From DASYSA01 sp036003885 (GTDB lineage: Bacteria; Acidobacteriota; Blastocatellia; UBA7656): a stretch of DNA of 8,384 nucleotides. Shown here one piece after another: positions 1-6,232 of the stretch; position 1 is the stretch's first letter, and each line of letters opens with the position of its first letter. The translations under genes and the position numbers were made by a program. Under the pieces are notes generated by a model. The model worked only from the letters and a program-made list of their open reading frames with translations. It had not been told where the DNA came from and did not search any database. The stretch lies in assembly GCA_036003885.1 (NCBI GenBank), contig DASYSA010000318.1:1-8384 (forward strand), read 5' to 3'.

Positions 1-80
1 ATGAGTTCGTAGCGGTTACCGTCTTCGGGCAAAGAGTCCAGGTCCGCAATGGTTAGAAGTGGCTCAATCCTGGCAGCCAT
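1..80 (-). CDS. Uma2 family (DUF820) endonuclease-like protein, 5' fragment
   Basis: Reading leftward from ATG at 80, 26 complete codons are in the window before the edge cuts the gene. The visible peptide contains LTIADLDSLPEDGNRYEL, which closely matches the N-terminal signature of Uma2/DUF820 proteins (a helix followed by a 'P-x-D-G-x-R-Y-E-L' strand). These have a PD-(D/E)XK nuclease fold and are numerous in cyanobacteria, Chloroflexi and Acidobacteria, mostly without known function. In-frame TGA and TAG codons lie about 10 codons upstream, and no other good start lies between them and ATG 80, so the start is fairly secure. An AGGGAG purine run lies 12 nt upstream, which is a little far. 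The catalytic residues are outside the window. The gene is divergent from the transporter operon. Confidence 0.72.
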   Translation of the reverse strand, partial: MAARIEPLLTIADLDSLPEDGNRYEL

Positions 81-216
81 ACTCGTTTCAAACTCCCTTC
101 GCTCAAGCTATCACAAAAGGACAACCTCATCAAAGCACGTCGCCTTGCCACTCTGTTCGGAACGCGGTTGTTTCCTGCTGACCGCACTGTTGCGTTGCTC
201 TGGTCGCGCCTCCGGG

Positions 217-225
217 TGTTATAAT
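217..225 (+). promoter_or_regulatory. Extended -10 promoter of the liv operon
   Basis: A perfect TATAAT lies at 220-225, preceded by TG one base upstream (217-218), which makes an extended -10 element. The best -35 candidate is TTGCTC at 195-200, weak and with a 19-nt spacer, as is common for extended -10 promoters. Transcription would start near 232, giving an untranslated leader of about 67 nt before the ATG at 299. The assignment is from motif and position only. Confidence 0.6.
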
Positions 226-289
226 CCCGCCGCCCTGTTCGACAGTCTGTTCGTGAGGCAAGTCAGCAGAGTGCGAATCCCATGGATCT

Positions 290-293
290 AAGG
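290..293 (+). promoter_or_regulatory. Ribosome binding site of the fused livJ-livH gene
   Basis: AAGG lies 5 nt before ATG 299. It supports this start, which also gives a complete lipoprotein signal peptide. Confidence 0.5.
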
Positions 294-298
294 CGTGG

Positions 299-2422
299 AT
301 GAATTCCAAGCGGCTGACTGCCATCTCCACAGCAATTCTTTGCTCGCTTCTTCTGAGTTGCCAAAAAGGCGAAGAGAAGCCCAACAACACCGGCCCTATT
401 CCCGTAGGCATCATCTCCTCATTCACCGGACCCGAGGCGAGATTCGGACAGGCTCACCGCAACGGCTACGAGATGGCGCTCGAAGAGATAAACTCGTCGG
501 GCGGCCCGCTCGGACGCGAGCTCGAGTTGCTCTATTATGACGACACTTCGCGAGCAGAGGTTGCGATGTCCGCAGTAGAGGAGCTCGCGGAGAACTCGAG
601 TGTCGCCGCGATCCTCGGCGCTTACACAAGCTCTTCCACATTCCCGTCGACGGCGGTCTCCGATCGATACCAGATTCCGATGATAGTGCCTACCGCGGTG
701 ACCGATGAGATCACCCGCCAGGGCTACCAGTGGGTCTTCCGCGTCTGTGCGCCGGCGGCATCCTACGGGGAGGGAATGACTGACTTCTTGAAAGAGGCTG
801 CCGGGGCAACTCGCCTGGCGATAGTCTACGAGAACACCCAGTTCGGATCGAGCGTAGCGCACGCCGCGCTGGAGCGGGCGCCGCGCGCGGGTATTGAGGT
901 GGTTGCGTTCGAGGCGTACGACGCAGGGGGCACCGATTTCACACCCCTTCTCACGAGAGTGAAGTCTGCCAACCCGGACGGCGCGCTGTACATCTCGTAC
1001 CTCGCCGACGCAACCCTGCTGATGAGGCAGTCGAAAGAGATGGACTTCAATCCGAAGGTCTTTACGGCGGGCGGTTCCGGATTCTCATTGCCCGATTTCC
1101 TTAAGGGAGCAGGTGACACCGCCGAGTATACCGTCTCGATAACGCAATGGACCCCCGACGCAGGGTGGAGCGGGTCGCGCGAGTGGGCCGCGAAGTTCAG
1201 AGCGCGCTACAACAGCGAGCCGGGCTATCACGCGGTTCAGGCATATGTCTCGCTGAAGGTTCTTGCCGACGCGATCACTCGCGCGGGGACGTCCGGACGA
1301 AGAGCGATAAGAGATGCCCTCAGGTCCACGAGCATGGATTCGATCTTCGGTCCAATCAGCTTTGACGAAAAGGGACAGAATGCTCATCCGGTCGCGATCA
1401 CTCAAGTCCTGAACGGCAAGTTCGTCACGGTCTATCCGCCGTCGGTTGCGATGCGGCCGCCTGTGATTCCGACTCCGCCCTGGAGCGCTCGCAGTAGTCA
1501 GCGCGGCGACACGGGTAAGGCTTCTGTTGCTCAAGTGAACGACGTCTCCGGCACGCAGAAGTTTCTTCAGAGCGTCGCAAGCGGCCTGTTGACCGGCGGA
1601 ATATATGCGCTTATCGGGATCGGACTGACGATTATTTTCGGCGTCATGCGAGTGGTGAACTTCGCTCACGGCGCTCTGGTGATGGTTGGGATGTACAGTA
1701 CTTATTTCCTGTTTACCTACCTTCACATCGATCCCTTCCTGTCGCTGGTGGTTGTAATGCCGGCGATGTTCCTGGTCGGCGTAGCGATAGAGAAGTTGCT
1801 CATCGAGCCGGTATTGAAGGCACCGGAGCGCAATCAGATTCTTCTCACCGAGGGGTTGAGCATTGTCCTTATCAACACCGCGCTGCTGCTGTTTACTGCC
1901 AACTACCTGACGATGACGACCAGCTATGCCGGAGCGACGGCGCGGCTGGGAGGAGTCAGCGTCAGCAAGCCGCAGCTTGGAGCTTTTGCCATCGCGTGTG
2001 TCATCACCGCCGCGCTCTACCTTTTCTTAATGAAGACGGACACCGGGCGGCGGATAAGAGCAACGGCTCAAGACTCCGAGGCGGCGCAGATTCTCGGGGT
2101 CAACATCAAGAGGGTGCAGACTCTGACATTTGGGCTTGGAGTCGCCGCGGCGGGCGCGGCCGGGGCCCTGTTGATGCCGATCTACTATCGAGTGGAGCCC
2201 TATGCGGGCGCACCGTTCTCATTGAAGGCTTTCATCGTCGTGGTGCTGGGAGGGATGGGCAGCGTAACGGGAGCGCTCGTGGGAGGGCTGCTGCTGGGCG
2301 TAGCCGAGGCGCTCGGCGCCGTCTACGTCTCGACTGGATACAAAGACGCGATCGGGTTCGTGATCTTTCTCCTGGTACTGTTATTGAAGCCTTCGGGACT
2401 CCTGGGAAAATCCAGAGTATGA
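299..2422 (+). CDS. Fused branched-chain amino acid type ABC substrate-binding lipoprotein and LivH permease
   Basis: This 707-residue protein joins two normally separate subunits of a HAAT-family importer. Residues 1-21 form a lipoprotein signal peptide with lipobox LLSC (Cys21). Residues about 34-395 form a type I periplasmic binding domain (Peripla_BP_6, LivJ/LivK-like), recognisable from PVGIISSFTGPEARFGQ near the start to a typical ending with VYPPSVAMRPPVIPTPPW. Residues 396-422 are a polar linker. Residues about 423-703 are a full LivH permease: GIYALIGIGLTIIFGVMRVVNFAHG (434-458, shown by its ends GIYALIG and VNFAHG), the cytoplasmic coupling loop with EAAQILGVN (594-602), and a hydrophobic end. 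There is no stop or frame change between the parts. The binding domain would be in the periplasm and the permease in the inner membrane. A GTG at 1535 could allow separate LivH synthesis. The substrate is uncertain: branched-chain amino acids, other amino acids, urea or amides are all possible in this family. Confidence 0.9.
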   Translation: MNSKRLTAISTAILCSLLLSCQKGEEKPNNTGPIPVGIISSFTGPEARFGQAHRNGYEMALEEINSSGGPLGRELELLYYDDTSRAEVAMSAVEELAENSSVAAILGAYTSSSTFPSTAVSDRYQIPMIVPTAVTDEITRQGYQWVFRVCAPAASYGEGMTDFLKEAAGATRLAIVYENTQFGSSVAHAALERAPRAGIEVVAFEAYDAGGTDFTPLLTRVKSANPDGALYISYLADATLLMRQSKEMDFNPKVFTAGGSGFSLPDFLKGAGDTAEYTVSITQWTPDAGWSGSREWAAKFRARYNSEPGYHAVQAYVSLKVLADAITRAGTSGRRAIRDALRSTSMDSIFGPISFDEKGQNAHPVAITQVLNGKFVTVYPPSVAMRPPVIPTPPWSARSSQRGDTGKASVAQVNDVSGTQKFLQSVASGLLTGGIYALIGIGLTIIFGVMRVVNFAHGALVMVGMYSTYFLFTYLHIDPFLSLVVVMPAMFLVGVAIEKLLIEPVLKAPERNQILLTEGLSIVLINTALLLFTANYLTMTTSYAGATARLGGVSVSKPQLGAFAIACVITAALYLFLMKTDTGRRIRATAQDSEAAQILGVNIKRVQTLTFGLGVAAAGAAGALLMPIYYRVEPYAGAPFSLKAFIVVVLGGMGSVTGALVGGLLLGVAEALGAVYVSTGYKDAIGFVIFLLVLLLKPSGLLGKSRV
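1484..1564 (+). other. Interdomain linker of the LivJ-LivH fusion
   Basis: These codons encode residues 396-422, a Ser/Gln/Gly/Asp-rich segment with no hydrophobic stretch. It lies between the natural C-terminus of the binding domain (...PTPPW) and the first permease helix. It would have to run from the periplasmic domain to the membrane. The clean domain boundaries on both sides argue for a real fusion. Confidence 0.6.
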
Positions 2423-2432
2423 AGATCAAGTT

Positions 2433-3377
2433 ATGAGAGGAAGACTCGCGCTGCCGTCACTGGTGCTTGCAGTATTTTTGCTCGCGGGACCCTTCCTCTT
2501 CCAGGCCCGCTACGCCCAACACGTCCTGATTCTGGTCCTGCTATATGTGACGCTTGGATCGGCGTGGAATATCCTGGGAGGGTTCGCGGGGCAGCTCTCG
2601 CTGGGGCACGCTGCGTTCTTCGGAATCGGGGCATACAGTGCGGCGATCATCGCCAGCAAGAGCGCTGCTTCGCCGTGGTGGGGAATGGTCGCCGGCCCGA
2701 TAGTCGTTCTTCCGGTTGCACTTGCGGTTGGGTGGACCTGCTTCCGCCTTCGCGGGCCTTACTTCACGCTCGCGACCATTGCGGTGGGTGAAGTCGTCCG
2801 GCTCGTGGCTCTCAACTGGGGCTCGCTCACGGGAGGCGCGGTCGGAGTTGTCATTCGCCCGTCAATATTCAGCGGGACAAGCAAGGTGCCATACTACTAT
2901 GTCATCCTGGTTATCGCCGTGGGAACAGTAGCACTCTGTTGGATGATTACCAGGAGAAAACTCGGTTACTATCTGCTGGCGATTCGCGAAGATCAGGAGA
3001 CAGCCGAATCGATCGGCATCGACACGACCAGGTACAAGCTCATAGCCCTGTTGATAAGCGCATCGCTGACTGCGCTGGCGGGCGCCTTTTACGCGAACTA
3101 CTTTCTGTTCGTAGACCCGAGCCAGAGCGCAACAGTACTTACTCTCGCGCTGTCGGTAGAGATAGTCTTGATGGCAATAATCGGCGGACAGGGAACAGTC
3201 GCGGGGCCGGTCTTAGGCGCGATTCTGCTGAAGGTGTCATCTGAAGTCTTTCGAAATGTATTCAAGCAGGCCAACCTGCTGATCTATGGGTTGTTGCTTA
3301 TTGCAATCATTCTATTCATGCCTGACGGCCTCATGGGGGGCCTCAGGAAGTGGATGAACAAAAGGCGTCATGCGTGA
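2433..3377 (+). CDS. livM: Branched-chain amino acid type ABC transporter permease LivM
   Basis: This is the second membrane subunit of the importer, 314 residues, normal for the short LivM form. The family signature GQLSLGHAAFFGIGAY is at residues 53-68. The coupling loop that contacts the ATPase is at about 183-203 (AIREDQETAESIGID). Several hydrophobic segments cover about 5-25, 28-50, 84-103, 156-172, 204-222, 234-262 and 282-297. The ATG starts 10 nt after the stop of the fused gene, so the two are surely co-transcribed; only a weak GAAG serves as ribosome binding site. The last codons (Arg-His-Ala-stop) lie inside the heptamer repeat array that follows, so the C-terminal end has probably been reshaped by the repeat. 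Confidence 0.93.
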   Translation: MRGRLALPSLVLAVFLLAGPFLFQARYAQHVLILVLLYVTLGSAWNILGGFAGQLSLGHAAFFGIGAYSAAIIASKSAASPWWGMVAGPIVVLPVALAVGWTCFRLRGPYFTLATIAVGEVVRLVALNWGSLTGGAVGVVIRPSIFSGTSKVPYYYVILVIAVGTVALCWMITRRKLGYYLLAIREDQETAESIGIDTTRYKLIALLISASLTALAGAFYANYFLFVDPSQSATVLTLALSVEIVLMAIIGGQGTVAGPVLGAILLKVSSEVFRNVFKQANLLIYGLLLIAIILFMPDGLMGGLRKWMNKRRHA

Positions 3378-3459
3378 AGAGTGATGCGTGAGACGTGAGG
3401 CGTGAAGCGGATCACGCATCACGCATCACTCTTCACGCATCACGAATCACGGATCACAG
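3365..3459. repeat. Inverted heptamer array 1 (livM-livG junction)
   Basis: Six tandem 7-mers of consensus GCGTGAW (3365-3406) face seven tandem 7-mers of consensus ATCACGC (3411-3459), which is the reverse complement type. Arms 3367-3391 and 3419-3443 pair at 24 of 25 positions around a 27-nt centre, and the centre holds its own 6-bp hairpin (3400-3405 with 3412-3417). The array contains the livM stop codon (3375-3377). It is also open in the livG frame, which gives a low-complexity upstream extension (GTG 3402). As RNA it would be a strong hairpin between livM and livG that could affect mRNA stability or the relative amounts of the two proteins. It resembles the short tandem heptamer repeats known from cyanobacteria in form, not in sequence. 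Confidence 0.9.
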
Positions 3460-3460
3460 C

Positions 3461-3465
3461 GGGAG
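3461..3465 (+). promoter_or_regulatory. Ribosome binding site that decides the livG start
   Basis: GGGAG ends 5 nt before TTG 3471, just outside the repeat array. The alternative starts are GTG 3402, inside the repeat with no spaced ribosome binding site, and GTG 3465, which overlaps this motif. TTG 3471 gives MPLLEVKDLTKRFGG, the usual LivG N-terminus. Confidence 0.5.
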
Positions 3466-3470
3466 TGCCA

Positions 3471-4187
3471 TTGCCTCTTCTGGAAGTCAAAGACCTGACA
3501 AAACGCTTTGGCGGAGTCACTGCGGTGGACTCGCTCAGCTTCAGCGTCAATGAGAGTGAGACTATCAGCATCATAGGACCGAATGGGGCAGGAAAGACGA
3601 CGGTGTTCAACTTGATAACCGGGTTTCACCAGCCTACTCGCGGCCAAGTGATATTTGAGGATCGCGAAATCGCCGGCCATAAGCCGTACCAGATCGCACT
3701 CGCGGGAGTCGGCCGCACCTTCCAGATAGTGAAACCGCTCCGAGGGCTGACCGTCTTTGAGAACATTCTGGTCGGCGCCTTCGCTCGCACCGACGACCGC
3801 GGCCGGGCACGAGAGGTCACGGAAGATATCCTCCGATTTACGGGACTGGCGCAGGCGCGCGATGCGATTGCCCACAGCCTCCCCCTCGCTATGCGAAAGC
3901 GCCTTGAACTGGCACGGTCGCTCGCGACTCGCCCTCGCGTAATCCTCCTCGACGAGGTCATGGCGGGTCTCAATCCCACCGAATCGCGAGACGCTGTCGA
4001 GTTGATAAAGAGGCTGAAGGACGAGCGAGGCATTTCGGCCGTCGCGGGGGTCGAACACGTGATGCATGTGGTGATGAGCATCTCGGACCGGATCGTTGTG
4101 CTCAATCAGGGAAAGAAGATTGCTGAAGGCACGCCTGAAGAGATCGCAGCCGATAAGGAGGTCATAGCGGCTTATTTGGGAGAATGA
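3471..4187 (+). CDS. livG: Branched-chain amino acid type ABC transporter ATP-binding protein LivG
   Basis: This is the cytoplasmic ATPase of the importer, 238 residues from TTG 3471. With that numbering, Walker A GPNGAGKTT is at 36-44, the Q-loop glutamine at 85 (GRTFQ), Walker B with catalytic Glu162 at 157-162 (VILLDE), the D-loop region at about 166-170 (GLNPTE follows), and the switch His196 in GVEHVMHV. The ABC signature is degenerate: LPLAM (137-141) followed by RKRLELARSL replaces LSGGQ or the usual LivG LSYGQ. The GVGRTFQ and DEVMAGLNPTE motifs and the C-terminal EGTPEEIAADKEVIAAYLGE identify LivG rather than LivF. The open frame continues upstream to GTG 3402, but those residues come from the heptamer array and are not expected in the family. 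No livF follows; the next gene is convergent. Confidence 0.9.
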   Translation: MPLLEVKDLTKRFGGVTAVDSLSFSVNESETISIIGPNGAGKTTVFNLITGFHQPTRGQVIFEDREIAGHKPYQIALAGVGRTFQIVKPLRGLTVFENILVGAFARTDDRGRAREVTEDILRFTGLAQARDAIAHSLPLAMRKRLELARSLATRPRVILLDEVMAGLNPTESRDAVELIKRLKDERGISAVAGVEHVMHVVMSISDRIVVLNQGKKIAEGTPEEIAADKEVIAAYLGE

Positions 4188-4210
4188 GTCGTTAGGCCAG
4201 CGGTGAAAAC

Positions 4211-4319
4211 ACGTTTCGCGTTTCGCGTTTCGCGTTCAGCATTTGGGTTTGGTGGTTCCCATGTGACCTACCAACTTCAAACCCAGAACGCGAAACGAGA
4301 AACGCGGAACGCGAAACGT
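4211..4319. repeat. Inverted heptamer array 2 (between convergent genes), likely bidirectional terminator
   Basis: The left arm is built of tandem CGTTTCG units (4212-4232, then degenerate copies). The right arm carries the reverse complement type (CGAAACG units). Positions 4211-4236 and 4294-4319 pair at 24 of 26 positions, one of the two exceptions being a G-T pair. A second block, TGGGTTTG (4244-4251) with CAAACCCA (4278-4285), extends the stem with a one-base shift, leaving a central loop of about 26 nt. The array sits between livG (stop 4187) and the radical SAM gene, whose stop is only 5 bp away. A T-rich stretch (TTCTTTTC) follows the right arm on the plus strand. It may end transcription in both directions; that role is inferred. 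Confidence 0.85.
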
Positions 4320-4324
4320 TCTTT

Positions 4325-6160
4325 TCAATCGCCGGCCGGGCCCGACGCGACGGGATGGATCGGAACTTCAGGCTTCATCCAGGATAATTGGACCAGCGCA
4401 TTCTCGGGGACGGTAACAGGATCGCACACGCCGCATCTGATACAGGGGTCCGTAGCCGGACAGGGCTTCGTGATCTTTCCGGCCATTGCCCGCAGATATT
4501 CCTTCTTCATGAACTCCGTCGTCAGTCCAATGTCCACGACATCCCATGGGAGAGGCTCCTCGAGCGATCGTCTCCTGAGCGCATAGTCGCTCCAACCGCG
4601 CATCGTCTGCCGCCAGTTGCCGGTGCGGTCCACTTCGAGGATGAACTCTGAAACTCGCCGATCGCCGAGGCTGAGTAGTGCCTGAAGCTGCGCTATGCGT
4701 GATGACATGGCTCGCACTTCCACGTTGGGAATCTGCTTGAACGCGCGGGTCAGGTACTTGATCTTTTGATCCAGCACGCGTTCGGGCTGGATAGGCTCCC
4801 ACTGGAATGGAGTCTGAGGTTTTGGCACAAATGCATTGAGTGAAACGATGATGGAACCCACGCGCCCGCGGGGTCGGCCAACCTCGATCATTCGATCTTT
4901 GATCCGTTCGGTCAATGAGACGATCGCCTCAATGTCTTCGTCCTCCTCGGTCGGCAATCCTATCATCATATACAGCTTCAAATTGAAGATGCCGCGCTCG
5001 AAGATCATCTCGGCGATCTCAACTATCTGGTCGTTCGTAAGGTTCTTGTTGATTACCTGGCGCAGCCGGTCTGAGCCGGTCTCGGGCGCAATCGCCAGCT
5101 GCTGGTCGTTTCGCCGCACCAGCGCGTCGAGGAGTTCAGGCGAGATCTGGTCAAGGCGCAGCGACGAGACGGAGACCTGATAATCGAGTTCCTCCAATCC
5201 ATTCAGGATCTGATGGATCTCAGGATGATCGCACACCGCAGTTGCCACTAGTCCTACCTTGTCGGTGTTCTTGCGCATCTCGGCCGCTCGAGCCAGCAGT
5301 TTCTCAGCCGAGAAGACCCGGGGCGCGAGATACGAGTAGCCCGCCCAGCAGAAACGGCAACCCATCGAGCATCCGCGGGAGATCTCCATCAGGTAACGGC
5401 CGCTCATCTCCGTATTATTGGTCAGGATATCGCTCGCGGGAATGAAGTCGTCGTCGAAGTTTCCAAGGCCCTCCTGCTTGCGCATAGGGTTGCGCATCGT
5501 AAAGACCCGGCGAGGGGCTCCATTCGTGGGCTCGATGTGTCCGAGGCTTCCGTCCTCGTGGTAGTGGACGGAGTAGAACTTCGGCACATAGAATCCGGGC
5601 TCCCGCGCCAGAAGGAGCAACAGCTCTTCGCGAGAGGAGGCCCTACTCATTGTCTCCATCAGCGCCGGTACGAGCACCTCGCCTTCGCCGACGCACACGA
5701 CGTCTACAAATGCAGCAACAGGCTCCGGATTCAGGAAAGCCGCCGCTCCTCCCATTACCACGAGCGGATGCCACTCATTTCGGTCCTCTGCCAGAATCGG
5801 AATCTTAGACAGCCTCAGCAGCTTCGGAATGTTCAGGTAGTCGGTTTCAAATGAGACCGAAATCGCGAGGACGTCGAAATCCGTGACAGGAGTCTCGGAT
5901 TCAAGCGTTAACAGCGGCGCGCCGGTCCGCTCGAGATCCTTCTCGATGTCTGGATCGGGTACGAATACGCGTTCGCAGGCAACACCACTGTATGAATTGA
6001 AGAGTTGATAGACGGCTTGCAAGCCGAGGTTCGACATCCCGATGTAGTAGGTATTGGGATAGGCCAGCGCGATGTCCAGCCCACGTCCTCGTGGGTTGTG
6101 GTGCACCCGGCCTTTCTCCTGTCTCTTTATTTCTCGATAGCGATCTCTAATCTTTTGCAT
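4325..6160 (-). CDS. B12-binding-domain radical SAM protein (TIGR03960 type)
   Basis: This is a 611-residue radical SAM enzyme of unknown reaction. Residues about 27-170 form a cobalamin-binding-like domain (ALAYPNTYYIGMSNLGLQAVY near the start, then VVMGGAAAFLNPEPVA and VGEGE). The [4Fe-4S] motif CX3CX2C is Cys264, Cys268 and Cys271 (SRGCSMGCRFCWAG). The TIM-barrel part follows, with SSLRLD (332-337), IAPETGSDRLR (357-367) and YMMIGLPTE (397-405). A C-terminal CX5CX2CX2C group (Cys567, 573, 576, 579) could hold a second cluster or zinc. The length and layout match TIGR03960, often found fused to or beside a DUF2344 (TIGR03936) partner. No such domain is attached or visible here. The ATG at 6160 has no good ribosome binding site; GGAGACC motifs lie over 20 nt upstream. 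It follows the HAD gene by 72 bp and ends beside array 2. Confidence 0.88.
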   Translation of the reverse strand: MQKIRDRYREIKRQEKGRVHHNPRGRGLDIALAYPNTYYIGMSNLGLQAVYQLFNSYSGVACERVFVPDPDIEKDLERTGAPLLTLESETPVTDFDVLAISVSFETDYLNIPKLLRLSKIPILAEDRNEWHPLVVMGGAAAFLNPEPVAAFVDVVCVGEGEVLVPALMETMSRASSREELLLLLAREPGFYVPKFYSVHYHEDGSLGHIEPTNGAPRRVFTMRNPMRKQEGLGNFDDDFIPASDILTNNTEMSGRYLMEISRGCSMGCRFCWAGYSYLAPRVFSAEKLLARAAEMRKNTDKVGLVATAVCDHPEIHQILNGLEELDYQVSVSSLRLDQISPELLDALVRRNDQQLAIAPETGSDRLRQVINKNLTNDQIVEIAEMIFERGIFNLKLYMMIGLPTEEDEDIEAIVSLTERIKDRMIEVGRPRGRVGSIIVSLNAFVPKPQTPFQWEPIQPERVLDQKIKYLTRAFKQIPNVEVRAMSSRIAQLQALLSLGDRRVSEFILEVDRTGNWRQTMRGWSDYALRRRSLEEPLPWDVVDIGLTTEFMKKEYLRAMAGKITKPCPATDPCIRCGVCDPVTVPENALVQLSWMKPEVPIHPVASGPAGD

Positions 6161-6180
6161 CTGGGTAGTTCTTAGTGTGT

Positions 6181-6195
6181 GGTCTCCTGGTCTCC
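6181..6195. repeat. Short direct repeat GGAGACC-A-GGAGACC (minus strand)
   Basis: Two copies of GGAGACC, 8 bp apart, lie in the 72-bp gap between the HAD gene and the radical SAM gene, 21-35 nt upstream of the latter's ATG. They contain GGAG cores but are too far from the start for a normal ribosome binding site. They may be a small remnant of the tandem repeat type seen elsewhere in the window, or chance. Confidence 0.4.
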
Positions 6196-6232
6196 AAAAT
6201 TAATGCTCTAAGACAAGCCGCCATAGTCAGGG

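Noticed and set aside
49..291. 80-codon plus-strand frame upstream of the liv operon
   Set aside because: It overlaps the Uma2 5' end on the other strand and the operon promoter, has no ribosome binding site, and its product has no family features.
241..298. tRNA-like stretch (GTGCGAATCCC near 271-281)
   Set aside because: It recalls a T-arm, but no acceptor, D-arm or anticodon stem can be folded around it.
1480..1570. The LivJ-LivH fusion as a sequencing frameshift
   Set aside because: The two domains share one frame with a plausible polar linker and no shift is needed. Only a lost stop codon could mimic it, which reads could test.
1085..1726. Long minus-strand open frame inside the fused liv gene
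   Set aside because: It is antisense to unmistakable binding-protein and LivH motifs and has an Arg/Ser/His-rich composition typical of shadow frames.
3365..3459. CRISPR-like appearance of the tandem repeats
   Set aside because: The units are only 7 bp with no unique spacers, and the two halves are in inverted orientation; this is a simple repeat hairpin.
3447..4067. Long minus-strand open frame opposite livG
   Set aside because: It covers the Walker A and B region of livG on the other strand and has no recognisable domain.
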